DNA from: Campylobacter sp. CCS1377
GTDB lineage: Bacteria; Campylobacterota; Campylobacteria; Campylobacterales; Campylobacteraceae
Assembly: GCF_040008265.1 (NCBI RefSeq)
Contig: NZ_CP155620.1
Span: 1,426,001-1,490,000, forward strand
Reading direction: 5' to 3'
DNA: 64,000 nucleotides
Within the stretch, counting starts at the first letter, position 1, and every line of letters begins with the position of its first letter. The notes below the pieces were generated by a model. It ran no database searches. It had not been told where the DNA came from and saw only the letters and a list, made by a program, of their open reading frames with translations. The translations under genes were made by a program, and so were the position numbers. Shown here in pieces: positions 48,110-58,250 of this stretch.

Positions 48110-50506
48110 TTACTCGCTTATTAAAGATTTTAAAATATTTTGCCTTTGTTCTATTAGATTAGAATCCTTTCTAAAAATATAAATATTGCGCGTTCTTTGT
48201 CTAATAGTTTGAATTTTTGCCGCACTTAAATCGAGCTTAAATTCATTAAAAACATTCATCACATACGCCATTAAGCCTTGCTGATCCTTAGCATTAATGC
48301 TTAATTTTGCATAGGTTTTTGAATACTCAAGATCAAATTTTAACTCTTCTTTTTTAATGATTGGCTTTGCAAGGGCTTTATTTTTATCGTTCTTATGCAA
48401 ATTTGCTTCCAATAAAAAAGCCAAATTTTGCTTTTGTTCATCGCTTATAATGTTATTATATTCAAATTTTAAATAAATTTTTTCATCAAAAAGCTCAAAA
48501 AAACTCATAAATACCAAATTTAAATTTGCCAAAGCCGATAAAATCTTTTCTAAATTTAAACCCTTATTTGCTGTCATTTCAAAAATAAGATTTTTCTCAT
48601 TATTAAACCAAAATTTACTTGAATTTTCATTGGCAATTAAGGCAATTTTAACGATATCCTCAAAAGAATTTTTAATAAAAAATAAATTAGATTTTATATG
48701 CGCAATTTTATCTTGCATATTAGGACTTAAATCCATAAAAATCTTACTTCTTTTAAGGGTTTGCTCTTTTTTTACTCGCCTTGAGGTTTCATCAATTAAA
48801 TTCTCATCTTCAAATGCGGTTTTTGCATTAAGAACCAATTTATCTAAACTTTTAATGAAAAAATGGCTCGCACAATTACTTGCCTTAGCAGCATTTAAGG
48901 TCAACAAGGCAAGCAGATCGAGATTTTTTAAATTTTCAATTTTTGAAAGCAAGGTGCAAACGATGATGGGATTATAAATATCTTCTTTTTCGATGATGTC
49001 TTTCATGGCATTATAGTTTTTTAAAAACTTCAAACCAAATTCTAAAATTTCGTTGCTAAGTTCTAATTTCGCACAATACGCCCTATAAATATTCCCTAAA
49101 GAAATTTCATTTTCTTCTCTTAGCGCGCTCATTAAAATCACAATTTTTAAGATCATTTTTTCATCGGCACTTAAACTTTGCAAAATTTCATTATCTTGCA
49201 ATTTTTCAAATTCATACAAGGCCAAAAAAGCTTGCTCATCAACACTATAAACACCTTCATCATTTAAAATAAAACGCATCATCATAAAAGGCTTAAACAA
49301 ATCATAAAGCAAAGCACTATCAAGCAAAAGCTTTAAAATGCCAAAACTGTGCTTTCTATAAAAAATTGATCTAAAATCCAAAAAAGACTGCTCTAAGTCC
49401 ATTTTGCTAAATTTTAATCTTTTTAAAGCAAAAACCACGCTGATATCAAACTCCAATTCTTTATCTTCTAAAGAATTTAAATTTCTCAATGCATCTTTTA
49501 ATTTAATAAAATTTTTTGTTGTATAAATTTTATCTTCATAAAAAACCAAACTTCCATTATCTAAAAAGCGTTGGTAAAAATTTTTATCTCTTTGCATACA
49601 AGCAAGCAAATAATATACATAAATTCCCGTTGTGTGCATACTTTGCATTGCTTTTTGTAAAAGAGAGGTTTTAGCATCAATGTATTTTTTATCTTTTTTA
49701 TGCAAAAGTCGTGAAATATCATTTAAGTCATTTAAACTTAAAACACTAACATCTTTTTGTGCATTAATGTTCATCGCAGATTGCAAGGATAATAAAAAAT
49801 CACTCGCGAGTCTTAATTCGCTTAATTCTTTTTCGCTTATAAATTCCAAAGCATAATTTTTAGAAGAATGTTTAAAAAGAGTAAGCAAAAGATCTAAATT
49901 TCCATACTCTAAAAGCCCTCCAAAATCTTTTTTGATATCAAATTCTTGTTTGATAAAAGGTATATTGTCTTTTTCAAATTTGGCAAACAAAAACTCTGCA
50001 AATTCTTCTTCGTATTCTTTAAAAACCTCTTCAAATTTTTGTTTGGCTATTTTAAAAAGTCTTTTAGAGCCGCAAAGAAATCTGTGTTGTAAAATTTTTT
50101 GTTTGAGTTCATTTTTAGCAATGCTACTTAAGCCATTAAGTTCGCAAATTTGATAATTGATTGGAAGTCTTACATCATTTAAAAAAGCGATTAAATTTTT
50201 AATCATAGGCTTAATATCATAAGCTTTAATATCCTTATAAACAAAAAGCAAATCAACACTTTCATAAGCACAAAGTTGATGCCTAGCATATTGTCTTGTC
50301 GCAATCATACAAAAAGGGATATTTTCTATAGAAGGAAAAAAGTCCTCAAAACAATCTTGGAGCACAATTTCAAAAATTTTCTTAATAAAACCATCAATTT
50401 GCTTGGAATGATGCAAACTAAACGCACCTTGCCTTGTGAAATATTTAGAATTATGCTCAAAGTATTCATTAAGTTTTAATTTAACTTTTTCTATGTCTTT
50501 TTTCAT
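48110..50506 (-). CDS. GlnD-like nucleotidyltransferase, degenerate catalytic head
   Basis: A 798-residue protein with the overall plan of PII uridylyltransferase. An N-terminal nucleotidyltransferase-like region is followed by a long helical middle and a C-terminal ACT-type domain (YAKLSINAKDQQGLMAYVMN). The usual G-YGR-EL-P-SD-D catalytic string is replaced by ATRQYARHQLCAYESVDLLF, keeping only part of the acidic set. No HD motif is evident. It may therefore be a regulatory relic rather than an active enzyme. It is co-transcribed with glmS. Confidence 0.7.
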   Translation of the reverse strand: MKKDIEKVKLKLNEYFEHNSKYFTRQGAFSLHHSKQIDGFIKKIFEIVLQDCFEDFFPSIENIPFCMIATRQYARHQLCAYESVDLLFVYKDIKAYDIKPMIKNLIAFLNDVRLPINYQICELNGLSSIAKNELKQKILQHRFLCGSKRLFKIAKQKFEEVFKEYEEEFAEFLFAKFEKDNIPFIKQEFDIKKDFGGLLEYGNLDLLLTLFKHSSKNYALEFISEKELSELRLASDFLLSLQSAMNINAQKDVSVLSLNDLNDISRLLHKKDKKYIDAKTSLLQKAMQSMHTTGIYVYYLLACMQRDKNFYQRFLDNGSLVFYEDKIYTTKNFIKLKDALRNLNSLEDKELEFDISVVFALKRLKFSKMDLEQSFLDFRSIFYRKHSFGILKLLLDSALLYDLFKPFMMMRFILNDEGVYSVDEQAFLALYEFEKLQDNEILQSLSADEKMILKIVILMSALREENEISLGNIYRAYCAKLELSNEILEFGLKFLKNYNAMKDIIEKEDIYNPIIVCTLLSKIENLKNLDLLALLTLNAAKASNCASHFFIKSLDKLVLNAKTAFEDENLIDETSRRVKKEQTLKRSKIFMDLSPNMQDKIAHIKSNLFFIKNSFEDIVKIALIANENSSKFWFNNEKNLIFEMTANKGLNLEKILSALANLNLVFMSFFELFDEKIYLKFEYNNIISDEQKQNLAFLLEANLHKNDKNKALAKPIIKKEELKFDLEYSKTYAKLSINAKDQQGLMAYVMNVFNEFKLDLSAAKIQTIRQRTRNIYIFRKDSNLIEQRQNILKSLISE

Positions 50507-50636
50507 TTTTCATTAACCCAATATTTTTAAAACATCTTAACAAAATTATCTTTTATTTTGGCTTTTTCTATAAACTCTTTTTCAGTAAGCAAAAATTATA
50601 ATGTGTGTTTAAAAAATTCAACTCAAAGTGAAATCA

Positions 50637-51701
50637 ATGAAAAATTTATTCCAAAAACTAGAAAATGAAGAAAGATTAAATCAAGATGAAGCAAATGCTT
50701 TGTGGGATTTAGATCTTTTTACTTTAGCTAAATTTGCACAAAAAAAACGCACAAAACTTCACGGAAAAAAAGTCTATTTTAATATCAATCGCCATATCAA
50801 TCCTACAAATATTTGTGCAGATACTTGTAAATTTTGTGCTTTTTCTGCACACCGCAAAAATCCAAATCCTTATATGATGAGCCATGAAGAGATTATGAAA
50901 ATCGTTGATGAAACCATCACACGCGGTACAAAAGAAGTACATATCGTTTCAGCGCATAATAAAGACACAAGTTGGCAGTGGTATTTAGAAATTTTTAAAA
51001 TGATTAAAGAAAAATATCCACAAATTCATGTAAAAGCTATGACCGCAGCAGAAATAGACTTTTTACATCGTCGTTTTGCAATGAGCTATGAAGAAGTAAT
51101 AGAAAAAATGCTAGAATACGGAGTAGATTCCATGCCTGGTGGTGGAGCTGAAATTTTTGATGAAGAAATCAGGAAGAAAATTTGCCATGGAAAAGTCAGC
51201 AGTGAAAATTGGCTAAAAATTCACAAACTTTGGCACCAAAAAGGTAGACAAAGCAATGCTACTATGCTTTTTGGACATATTGAGGAAAGACATCACAGAA
51301 TCGATCATTTATTAAGACTTCGCTCTTTACAAGATGAAACAAACGGTTTTAATGCTTTCATTCCTTTAGTTTGGCAAAGAGATAATAGCTTTATACAAAC
51401 AGATAAAATTATAGATAGCGAAGAAATTCTAAAAACCATTGCTATTTCTCGCTTAGTACTTGATAATATCAGAAATATCAAAGCTTATTGGGCGACAATG
51501 ACTTTAAATTTAGCTATGGTTGCACAAGAATTTGGGGCCAATGACTTAGATGGAACCATAGAAAAAGAAAGCATACAAAGTGCTGGTGGAGCAAAATCCG
51601 CTAAAGGCACAAGCCTAAAAACTTTCATTGATATGATAAAAACTGCAAATTTAATCCCAGTAGAGCGCGACAGTCTTTATAATGAGTTGAAAATCTACTA
51701 A
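50637..51701 (+). CDS. mqnE: Aminofutalosine synthase
   Basis: A radical-SAM enzyme of the futalosine menaquinone pathway, which Campylobacter uses in place of the classical Men route. MqnE joins SAM to the MqnA product and forms aminofutalosine. The cluster motif CADTCKFC places Cys60, Cys64 and Cys67 in CxxxCxxC. GVDSMPGGGAEIF and ESIQSAGGAKSAKGT are family marks. The start at 50637 is chosen over a GTG three codons earlier. It is followed closely by the purine permease gene. Confidence 0.9.
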   Translation: MKNLFQKLENEERLNQDEANALWDLDLFTLAKFAQKKRTKLHGKKVYFNINRHINPTNICADTCKFCAFSAHRKNPNPYMMSHEEIMKIVDETITRGTKEVHIVSAHNKDTSWQWYLEIFKMIKEKYPQIHVKAMTAAEIDFLHRRFAMSYEEVIEKMLEYGVDSMPGGGAEIFDEEIRKKICHGKVSSENWLKIHKLWHQKGRQSNATMLFGHIEERHHRIDHLLRLRSLQDETNGFNAFIPLVWQRDNSFIQTDKIIDSEEILKTIAISRLVLDNIRNIKAYWATMTLNLAMVAQEFGANDLDGTIEKESIQSAGGAKSAKGTSLKTFIDMIKTANLIPVERDSLYNELKIY

Positions 51702-51713
51702 AAAAGGTACAAA

Positions 51714-53033
51714 ATGGACTTTTTCAAACTCAAAGAAAATAATACCAATCTTCGCACCGAAATCATCGCAGGACTTACAACCTTTTTAGCTATGGTTTAT
51801 ATCATTCCTGTAAATTCAAGCATAGTTAGCAACACAGGAATGCCTATAGAAGCACTAATTACCGCAACCGCTTTAATTACAATTATTGCAAGTGCCTTTA
51901 ATGCTTTTTTTGCCAATACTCCAGTAGCTATGAGTGTTGGAATGGGTTTAAATGCTTATTTTACCTTTAGTGTTTGCATAGGACAAAAAATCGCTTGGCA
52001 AAGTGCTTTAGGCGCGGTTTTTATTTCAAGTATGATTTTTCTTCTTCTTTCTTTTACGCATTTTCGCCTTTGGGTGATTCGCAATATCCCTAAAGATTTA
52101 CGTTTAGCAATTTGTGCGGGAATTGGTTGCTTTATAGCCTTTTTGGGCTTAAGTCAAATGGGTATTATCGCACCAAATAAAGACACTTTAGTCAGTATAG
52201 GAAATTTTAAAAGTTCTCATGTGCTTTTTGGAATTTTTAGCTTAATTTTAATCATCTTTTTTTGGGCTATAAAATTACGCGGAGCGTTTATTTTAGGTGT
52301 TTTGATAAGTTCTATTATTGCTTGGACTTTTGAGATTGATAATGCAAGTTTTCCTGATAAGCTCATCTCTTTGCCAAATTTCAGTGCAGAAAATGGCTTG
52401 GGTGTGATTTTTTTACAGCTTGATATCAAAAGTGCTTTAGATATCACAATGATACCTATTATCCTAACTTTTTTCATCACTCAGCTTTTTGATAGCATAG
52501 GCACAATTACGGGCGTGGGCGAAAGAGGTAAAATCTTTGATGATCCTACAAATGGAGAGAAAAAACTAGGCAAAACCTTAATGGCAGATGCTACAAGCTC
52601 GGCTTTGGGTGCATTAACTGGTACTTCAACGGTTACTGCTTTTGTTGAAAGCACCACAGGAGTTGAAAGTGGCGGCAGAACCGGACTTACCGCTTTAGTC
52701 GTAGCTATTTGCTTTGCTTTTACGCTTTTTTTACTGCCACTTTTTAAAGCCATTCCTGCAAATGCGATTTATCCAGTGCTTGTAATGGTTGGAATTTTAA
52801 TGTTTATGGAAGTAAAAAATATCGATTTTAAAGATAATGCTATTGCGGTAGCTAGCTTTTTTACCATCATTATGATGCCTTTTACTTATTCAATCACTAC
52901 AGGTTTTGCTTTTGGTTTTCTTTCTTATTTATGTGTGCGAATTTTTAAGCAAGAATGGGATAAAATCAATCTTGGTATCATTGTTTTGAGCTTAATCTCT
53001 TTGGGAAATTTTTTACTCATTGCTTTACAATGA
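51714..53033 (+). CDS. Purine permease, AzgA/NCS2 type
   Basis: A 439-residue inner-membrane transporter with about 12 spans, of the AzgA subgroup that imports adenine, guanine or hypoxanthine with protons. Family segments are NLRTEIIAGLTTFLAMVYII, GMGLNAYFTF, FDSIGTITGVGERG and the conserved STVTAFVESTTGVESGGRTG. It starts 12 bases after mqnE with AAGGT. The next gene, a phosphoribosyltransferase, begins just after its stop, which links uptake to salvage of the base. Confidence 0.9.
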   Translation: MDFFKLKENNTNLRTEIIAGLTTFLAMVYIIPVNSSIVSNTGMPIEALITATALITIIASAFNAFFANTPVAMSVGMGLNAYFTFSVCIGQKIAWQSALGAVFISSMIFLLLSFTHFRLWVIRNIPKDLRLAICAGIGCFIAFLGLSQMGIIAPNKDTLVSIGNFKSSHVLFGIFSLILIIFFWAIKLRGAFILGVLISSIIAWTFEIDNASFPDKLISLPNFSAENGLGVIFLQLDIKSALDITMIPIILTFFITQLFDSIGTITGVGERGKIFDDPTNGEKKLGKTLMADATSSALGALTGTSTVTAFVESTTGVESGGRTGLTALVVAICFAFTLFLLPLFKAIPANAIYPVLVMVGILMFMEVKNIDFKDNAIAVASFFTIIMMPFTYSITTGFAFGFLSYLCVRIFKQEWDKINLGIIVLSLISLGNFLLIALQ

Positions 53034-53044
53034 AAGGACGAAAA

Positions 53045-53485
53045 ATGATTTTTTATTCTTATAATGAATTTAAAGAAGATGTAAAAACTTTAGCTAGGGA
53101 AATTAAAAAAGATTTTGATCCTGATGTGCTTTTAGCCATAGCAAGAGGTGGAATGAGTTTAGGACACTCCTTAGCAGTTGCTTTAAACACACGCAAGCTT
53201 TTTGCTCTAAATTCCATCCACTATGATGATACAAAAAAGCTTGATACTATTGAAATTTTTAATATCCCTGATCTTAGCCAATATAAAAAAATCTTGCTCA
53301 TTGATGATATTGTCGATAGTGGAGAAAGTTTAGTGGAAATTAAAAGGGTTTTGCTTGAAAAATTTCCACATATTGAGTTAAAAATTGTTACTATTTTTTA
53401 TAAAAAAAGTGCTCTTTTGCAACCTGATTTTAAAATCAAAGAAGCAAAAGAATGGGTCGAGTTTTATTGGGATATTAAAATTTAA
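53045..53485 (+). CDS. Purine phosphoribosyltransferase
   Basis: A 146-residue type I phosphoribosyltransferase. The PRPP-binding signature ILLIDDIVDSGES is complete, and LLAIARGGMSLGHSLAV forms the first loop. Size and neighbourhood with a purine permease favour a xanthine/guanine-type salvage enzyme; the base preference is inference. I start at 53045, behind AAAGGACG; an ATG five codons earlier overlaps the permease stop and would place this site inside the gene. Confidence 0.85.
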   Translation: MIFYSYNEFKEDVKTLAREIKKDFDPDVLLAIARGGMSLGHSLAVALNTRKLFALNSIHYDDTKKLDTIEIFNIPDLSQYKKILLIDDIVDSGESLVEIKRVLLEKFPHIELKIVTIFYKKSALLQPDFKIKEAKEWVEFYWDIKI

Positions 53486-53486
53486 G

Positions 53487-54245
53487 CTATTTAACTCTTA
53501 AATTCATTATTACATTACTTAAAGCATAATTTTGTTCGTTTTCTCTTGGCATATATAAAGATTTAAGATTATGCCCACTTAGAGATTCTAAAATATTTAT
53601 TAATTCAAATTTATTGAGAGATTTAAATTCATTTAAAAGCCTCAAATAAAGCTCTAAACTCAAATAATCCCCATTCATTCTAAATGCACTGCTCGCTTTT
53701 TCATCTATATAAAATTTATTATCCTTAAGATAAAAATACCATTTTAAATTCTCATCTTGTAATAAAATTTGATAAAAATTTAAAAGACTATTCTTGCTAT
53801 TTAAATCTAAAAAATTAAAATAAATTTTTTCTTTTGCCAAAGCGTTTTTTAATGCATTTAAAGAATCAAAAGTTGTATTAATCATTTTTTTGTTTTCTAA
53901 AGAATAAACCACATTTTCTTCTTTTTTTCTATCAATTGCGTATTGCATTAAAGGATTTTGATATTTTGTGTCACTATTGATAAGTATATTAATATAAAAA
54001 TTTTCATTATTCTGTCTTGGAATTTCAAGCAAATGCAAAAGATTATCCGGAACATAAAAAGCATTTAAAGGCATGGTGAAATATTTTTGATAGATATTGC
54101 CTTCACTTAAATTTTCTGTCTTGCTTAAGAAGCTTTCTTTATTTAAATTTAAAAGCATTGTGCTACCAAAACCTAACAAAACTAAATTTTTTAGATCTTG
54201 CAGAGCTTTTCTTTTTTCCAAATCAATTCTTAATATTTTTTGCAT
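53487..54245 (-). CDS. Hypothetical protein
   Basis: A 252-residue protein (start MQKILRIDLEKRKALQDLKN, AAGGA upstream). It has one hydrophobic stretch near residues 20-32 (LVLLGFGSTMLL) that might anchor it. The rest is a soluble mixed helix/strand domain (YQKYFTMPLNAFYVPDNLLH, YFNFLDLNSKNSLLNFYQIL). I recognise no domain. It lies downstream of the alanine/sodium symporter on the same strand, 56 bases after its stop. Confidence 0.6.
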   Translation of the reverse strand: MQKILRIDLEKRKALQDLKNLVLLGFGSTMLLNLNKESFLSKTENLSEGNIYQKYFTMPLNAFYVPDNLLHLLEIPRQNNENFYINILINSDTKYQNPLMQYAIDRKKEENVVYSLENKKMINTTFDSLNALKNALAKEKIYFNFLDLNSKNSLLNFYQILLQDENLKWYFYLKDNKFYIDEKASSAFRMNGDYLSLELYLRLLNEFKSLNKFELINILESLSGHNLKSLYMPRENEQNYALSNVIMNLRVK

Positions 54246-54300
54246 TTTATTTTCCTTATTAAAAAATTTTAGGAAAGATCTCAAACGAGATCTTAAATCA

Positions 54301-55734
54301 TTATTTCCAACACTCAGTATCAAAAATTCCTACATCACTTGCTTTAAATATAGGATTTTTACCTTCTTTTCTTTGCTTTTCATAATCTTTTAACACTTTA
54401 ATAGCAATATTTCCCAAAAGTAAAATCGCCACGATATTAGTAAGAGCCATAATCCCCATAACCACATCTGCAAAATTCCACGCAAGTTCCAAATTAAGCT
54501 GAGAACCGATAAATATCATAACCACTGCACTTAAACGAAAAATATATAAAGCCTTTTTGCTTTCTGTTATGAATTTAAAATTCATCTCTGAATAAAAATA
54601 ATTTCCGATTAGAGAAGTAAAAGCAAAAAGCACAACTGCAATACTCACGAAATGCAAGCCAAATTCTCCAAAATGTCCATACATTACCTTTTGTATTAGT
54701 GGCATACCCTGAAGTCCCTCTAAATTTTCTTGCGAACAAAGTACCATAAAAGCAGTTGCTGAACAAATGATGAGTGTATCGATAAAAACTGATAGAGTTT
54801 GCACCATTCCTTGTTTTGCTGGATGGCTTGTGTGAGCTGCAGCTGCAGCATTAGGTGCTGAACCCATACCTGCTTCATTGGAAAATAATCCTCTTTTAAT
54901 ACCTATTACAATGGCGCTTCCTGCAAAACCGCCGAAAATAGCTTCAAAGTCAAAAGCTTTTTGTGCTATTTCTGTAAAAATTCTAGGCAGAGCTTCAAGA
55001 TTTGTCGCAATCACAACAATGGCTACCAACAAATAACCAAACGCCATAATAGGCACAATAAGCTTAGAAATAAAAGCGGTCAATTTTCCTCCACTAAAGA
55101 AAAATACTGCCGTTAAAAGAGCTAAAATAAGTCCAACAAAAGTCGTAATATAACCTTCATTAAAAGCCTCTTTGCCTACATAAAATTCAAATGCTGAAGT
55201 AAGAGTGTAAGATTGCAAACCGTTAAAACCATAAGTAAAACACAAAATCAAAGATAATGCAAATATAACCCCAAACGCTTTTGATTTTAATGCACTATGA
55301 ATATAATAAGCCGGTCCACCCTTATAGTTATGCTCACCCTCTCTTCTTTTATAAACTTGTGCCAAGGTACTTTCCACAAACGCACTTGCTCCACCAAATA
55401 TCGCCACAATCCACATCCAAAAAAGCGCCCCTGCGCCTCCTGTGCTAATAGCAAGTGCTACACCAACAATATTCCCTATACCCACTCTTGAGGCAGTAGA
55501 AATCATCAAAGCGGCAAAAGGTGAAATGTGCTCTTTTTGACTCTTTTCTCTCAAAATCATAAAAGCTTGAGGCAAAAACTTAAGCTGAATAAATCCTGTT
55601 CTAAAAGTAAAATACAAACCGCAAGCTATCAATACAAATACTAAAATATAAGTATATAAAACATCACTAGCGCTTGAAATAAAGTTTGAAAATGCTGTCA
55701 TTATGGAATCCATTAAAGCAACTTTATCTTCCAT
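54301..55734 (-). CDS. Sodium:alanine/glycine symporter (AGCS family)
   Basis: A 477-residue, roughly 11-span transporter of the AGCS family, importing alanine or glycine with sodium. Family segments are RVGIGNIVGVALAISTGGAG, FWMWIVAIFGGASAFVESTL and GIKRGLFSNEAGMGSAPNAAA. Alanine and other amino acids matter to Campylobacter, which does not use most sugars. AGGAG precedes the ATG. A 136-base gap separates it from the broken gene upstream. Confidence 0.92.
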   Translation of the reverse strand: MEDKVALMDSIMTAFSNFISSASDVLYTYILVFVLIACGLYFTFRTGFIQLKFLPQAFMILREKSQKEHISPFAALMISTASRVGIGNIVGVALAISTGGAGALFWMWIVAIFGGASAFVESTLAQVYKRREGEHNYKGGPAYYIHSALKSKAFGVIFALSLILCFTYGFNGLQSYTLTSAFEFYVGKEAFNEGYITTFVGLILALLTAVFFFSGGKLTAFISKLIVPIMAFGYLLVAIVVIATNLEALPRIFTEIAQKAFDFEAIFGGFAGSAIVIGIKRGLFSNEAGMGSAPNAAAAAHTSHPAKQGMVQTLSVFIDTLIICSATAFMVLCSQENLEGLQGMPLIQKVMYGHFGEFGLHFVSIAVVLFAFTSLIGNYFYSEMNFKFITESKKALYIFRLSAVVMIFIGSQLNLELAWNFADVVMGIMALTNIVAILLLGNIAIKVLKDYEKQRKEGKNPIFKASDVGIFDTECWK

Positions 55735-55870
55735 TTAACTCCTTTAATTTTGAAAAATTTTAAAAATAAATTATAACGACTATAAACTTTTACAATCCAT
55801 AAATACAAGCAAAGTTTTAATGATTGCTAAGGAATAAAAGCGAATTTGTAACAAATCACCCTATGATTTG

Positions 55871-57144
55871 CTACATTTCATCTCTAATACCCATATCTTC
55901 ACCAAATTTTAGAATTTTAGCTCTAAGTTCCCTTGGGAAATTATATCTATAAATAGCAGGGATTCTTGGATCAAGGAGTTTATCTAAATATCCTCTTTTA
56001 TAAATCCATTCTAGTCTTTCAGGTGTAAAATAATAAGGGGCATTGGGATAGCCTTGAGGAGGAGTGAGGGCTGCGAGTTTGGCACTTAATACTAGGGTAT
56101 CTCTATCCAAAGCAGCTTGTTGTTCACTCCATTCATTTGGAGTATCTACATCAAATCTAGTTACCATTCCATTTTCGTATCTATCCATAGCATCATCAAA
56201 TTCATTTCTACTTTCAGGAGTAGAATCTACATCTCTTGGATCTTTTAATTTACCTTTTTCAATATCATTATATAAAGCCCAAATGATTCTGCCTTCTTCA
56301 TCATAGGCAAAATCATATTTATTTAAATCAATCACCCAATCTACTCCCATAATCTCATCTATAAAAGGTAGCATACCAAATTCATCTAATAAACTCTCAT
56401 AATGATGATCGTGTAAATCGTAAATCATTTTTGCTCTAAGCTTATTCCAATGTTGCCCTGTAAGAAAAGAATTAGAACACAATACTGCCAAACCTAAACT
56501 TTTAAAAGCATTTTTATCTCCAAGTTGAGCTTGTAAAAATAAAGCTTGTTGTTGTCTTGCTTTAAATCCTACAGCAGCTGTGGGACTAGCTTTATATTTC
56601 CTAAAAGTAAAGCAGACAATTCCCATTCATTAAAAAAAGAATAAGATTTTAATGTTCCACGATGAGCCCTTACTTCATCATAAATATAAGCATATTCTTC
56701 ATTGATTAATTTTCCTTTTTCATCTACATTACAATATGCATCATAAGGTATATCTATAACAGTACTTCTAAGTCCACTTCTTATAATTAAATATTTATAT
56801 CTTTCTCTTTTAGTTTTTAAAGATTTATAATAAGCTTTTTCTGCTTTAGTCCAAGGAGCTATAGCTCCTTTTATAGGATCTTTTAAATATATGCTTTGCC
56901 AATCTTTAAATTCTAAAAGAGTGGATCTCTCTCCTGTATAAAAGTTAGGATCTAGATACTTGGGTTTATAGTCTTTGTAGGGGGAGTTTTTCATAATATG
57001 ATAAGATTTAAAAACCGCTTTGGAATATTCTTGGGTATAATCGCCTGTGGGTTTAATATTTTCTTTAAATAGTATTTTATTGGTATCTTTTTCCACATCT
57101 AATGTTAATCCATTGGGTGTATAAATTTTATAAGTTTCACTCAT
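55871..57144 (-). pseudogene. Cj0008-like hypothetical protein, frameshifted
   Basis: The first frame from 57144 (MSETYKIYTPNGLTLDVEKD) runs 191 codons and leaves phase near 56595 in GGAAATATAAAGC. The second frame continues KASPTAAVGFKARQQQALFL to 55871 (KILKFGEDMGIRDEM). A one-base indel restores about 424 residues. I believe it belongs with Campylobacter hypothetical proteins such as Cj0008, but this is from memory. The protein is soluble, with conserved Trp and Asp, and its function is unknown. Confidence 0.7.
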
Positions 57145-57225
57145 TTTTATCCTTTCTTAATTTAACCCATGTATAAACCATCTTCTATGATTATAGTCGT
57201 GGCTAGTCTGCCTATGAAGTTAGCT

Positions 57226-57666
57226 TCATATATTAGTCAAAAAAATAATCACTATATAACGACTTAATTTTCCCAAAAATATAAAAAAAGCACTCTTAAA
57301 AATAGGATACTTGGCAAAGCCAAGCCCTAAGGCAAAAATATCGCCTATTAAAGGTAAAAAGGTTAAAAAAGCATAAATACTTCCAAATTTAGTGAAATTC
57401 GCATTGAATTTATCAAGCTTCTTTAAAGACTTAGAAAAATACTTTTCTAAAATTTTTTCTTTACCCAAATAGGCCAAAGCATAAGTGCTTAAACTCCCTA
57501 AAGCATTGCCCAAAGTCGCTACAAATAAAACCAAATTCACATTAAAATCAAGCTTTACAAAACCCGCAACAAAGGCTTCGCTTGCAAGGGGTAAAAGCGT
57601 ACTTGAAAGAAAACACACTATAAAAAGCCCCAAATAACTGATATCATTGTATAAGAAATCAAACAT
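57226..57666 (-). CDS. YqaA/DedA-like membrane protein
   Basis: A 146-residue inner-membrane protein of the YqaA/SNARE-associated (DedA-related) group. The sequence FLSSTLLPLASEAFVAGFVK, then LGNALGSLSTYALAYLGKEK and FLPLIGDIFALGLGFAKYP, matches the family, some members of which take part in lipid flipping or membrane homeostasis. Its ATG overlaps the previous stop by one base (TAATG), so it belongs to the membrane-protein run 57226-60566. Confidence 0.8.
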   Translation of the reverse strand: MFDFLYNDISYLGLFIVCFLSSTLLPLASEAFVAGFVKLDFNVNLVLFVATLGNALGSLSTYALAYLGKEKILEKYFSKSLKKLDKFNANFTKFGSIYAFLTFLPLIGDIFALGLGFAKYPIFKSAFFIFLGKLSRYIVIIFLTNI

Positions 57667-58250
57667 TAAAACTCTTTTTTACGCATTAAAATAAATAAAA
57701 TTAAAAAATAAGTAGGCAAAACAAAAGGCATGATAAAATCCATAAGCATAAATTTAAGCTCTGTTAAAACTCCACATAAAAAAACAAAAACAAAAAAGAT
57801 TTTAAAAAGATGACTTTTGAAAAATTTATCCAAAAATAAAAGATAAATCAAATAAATAATAAAACTAAAAAATGCCATACAATACCAAAAAATACTTTCC
57901 TCTTGCCCTATATATTTAAGATACAAACAAGCAATAACACTGATTATAAAAAGCATAAAACAAAAAAAGGAATAAAAAATAAATTTTTCTTTTCTAAAAA
58001 TATAAAAGAAAAATAAATGTATGAATAAAAATGCAATAGCTAACAAAAAAACTAAAATAGAATGCAAAAGACGCAAATTATGCTTTAAATGATAAAGATT
58101 TTGATTGGTTAAATTTAGGCTTTGCGATGGTATTTCATAAGCGCTAAAATCAATAATTAAATAATGATTAAAAACATAAACCAAGGCACTTTGGCTTAAA
58201 CTTAGAAAAATAGCAAATAAAATACCGAAATTAAATATTTTCTTTTTCAT
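57666..58250 (-). CDS. Hypothetical membrane protein
   Basis: A 194-residue protein with about five membrane spans (FGILFAIFLSLSQSALVYVF, LHSILVFLLAIAFLFIHLFF and others) and one polar loop (DFSAYEIPSQSLNLTNQNLY) that should lie outside. It ends in basic MRKKEF. No family is recognised. It overlaps the upstream gene by 20 bases and the downstream gene by one base, so the run is co-translated. Confidence 0.6.
   Translation of the reverse strand: MKKKIFNFGILFAIFLSLSQSALVYVFNHYLIIDFSAYEIPSQSLNLTNQNLYHLKHNLRLLHSILVFLLAIAFLFIHLFFFYIFRKEKFIFYSFFCFMLFIISVIACLYLKYIGQEESIFWYCMAFFSFIIYLIYLLFLDKFFKSHLFKIFFVFVFLCGVLTELKFMLMDFIMPFVLPTYFLILFILMRKKEF

Noticed and set aside
46200-48300. glmS ribozyme or other riboswitch upstream of glmS
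   Set aside because: The upstream gene ends three bases before glmS, leaving no room, and no known riboswitch core was recognised.
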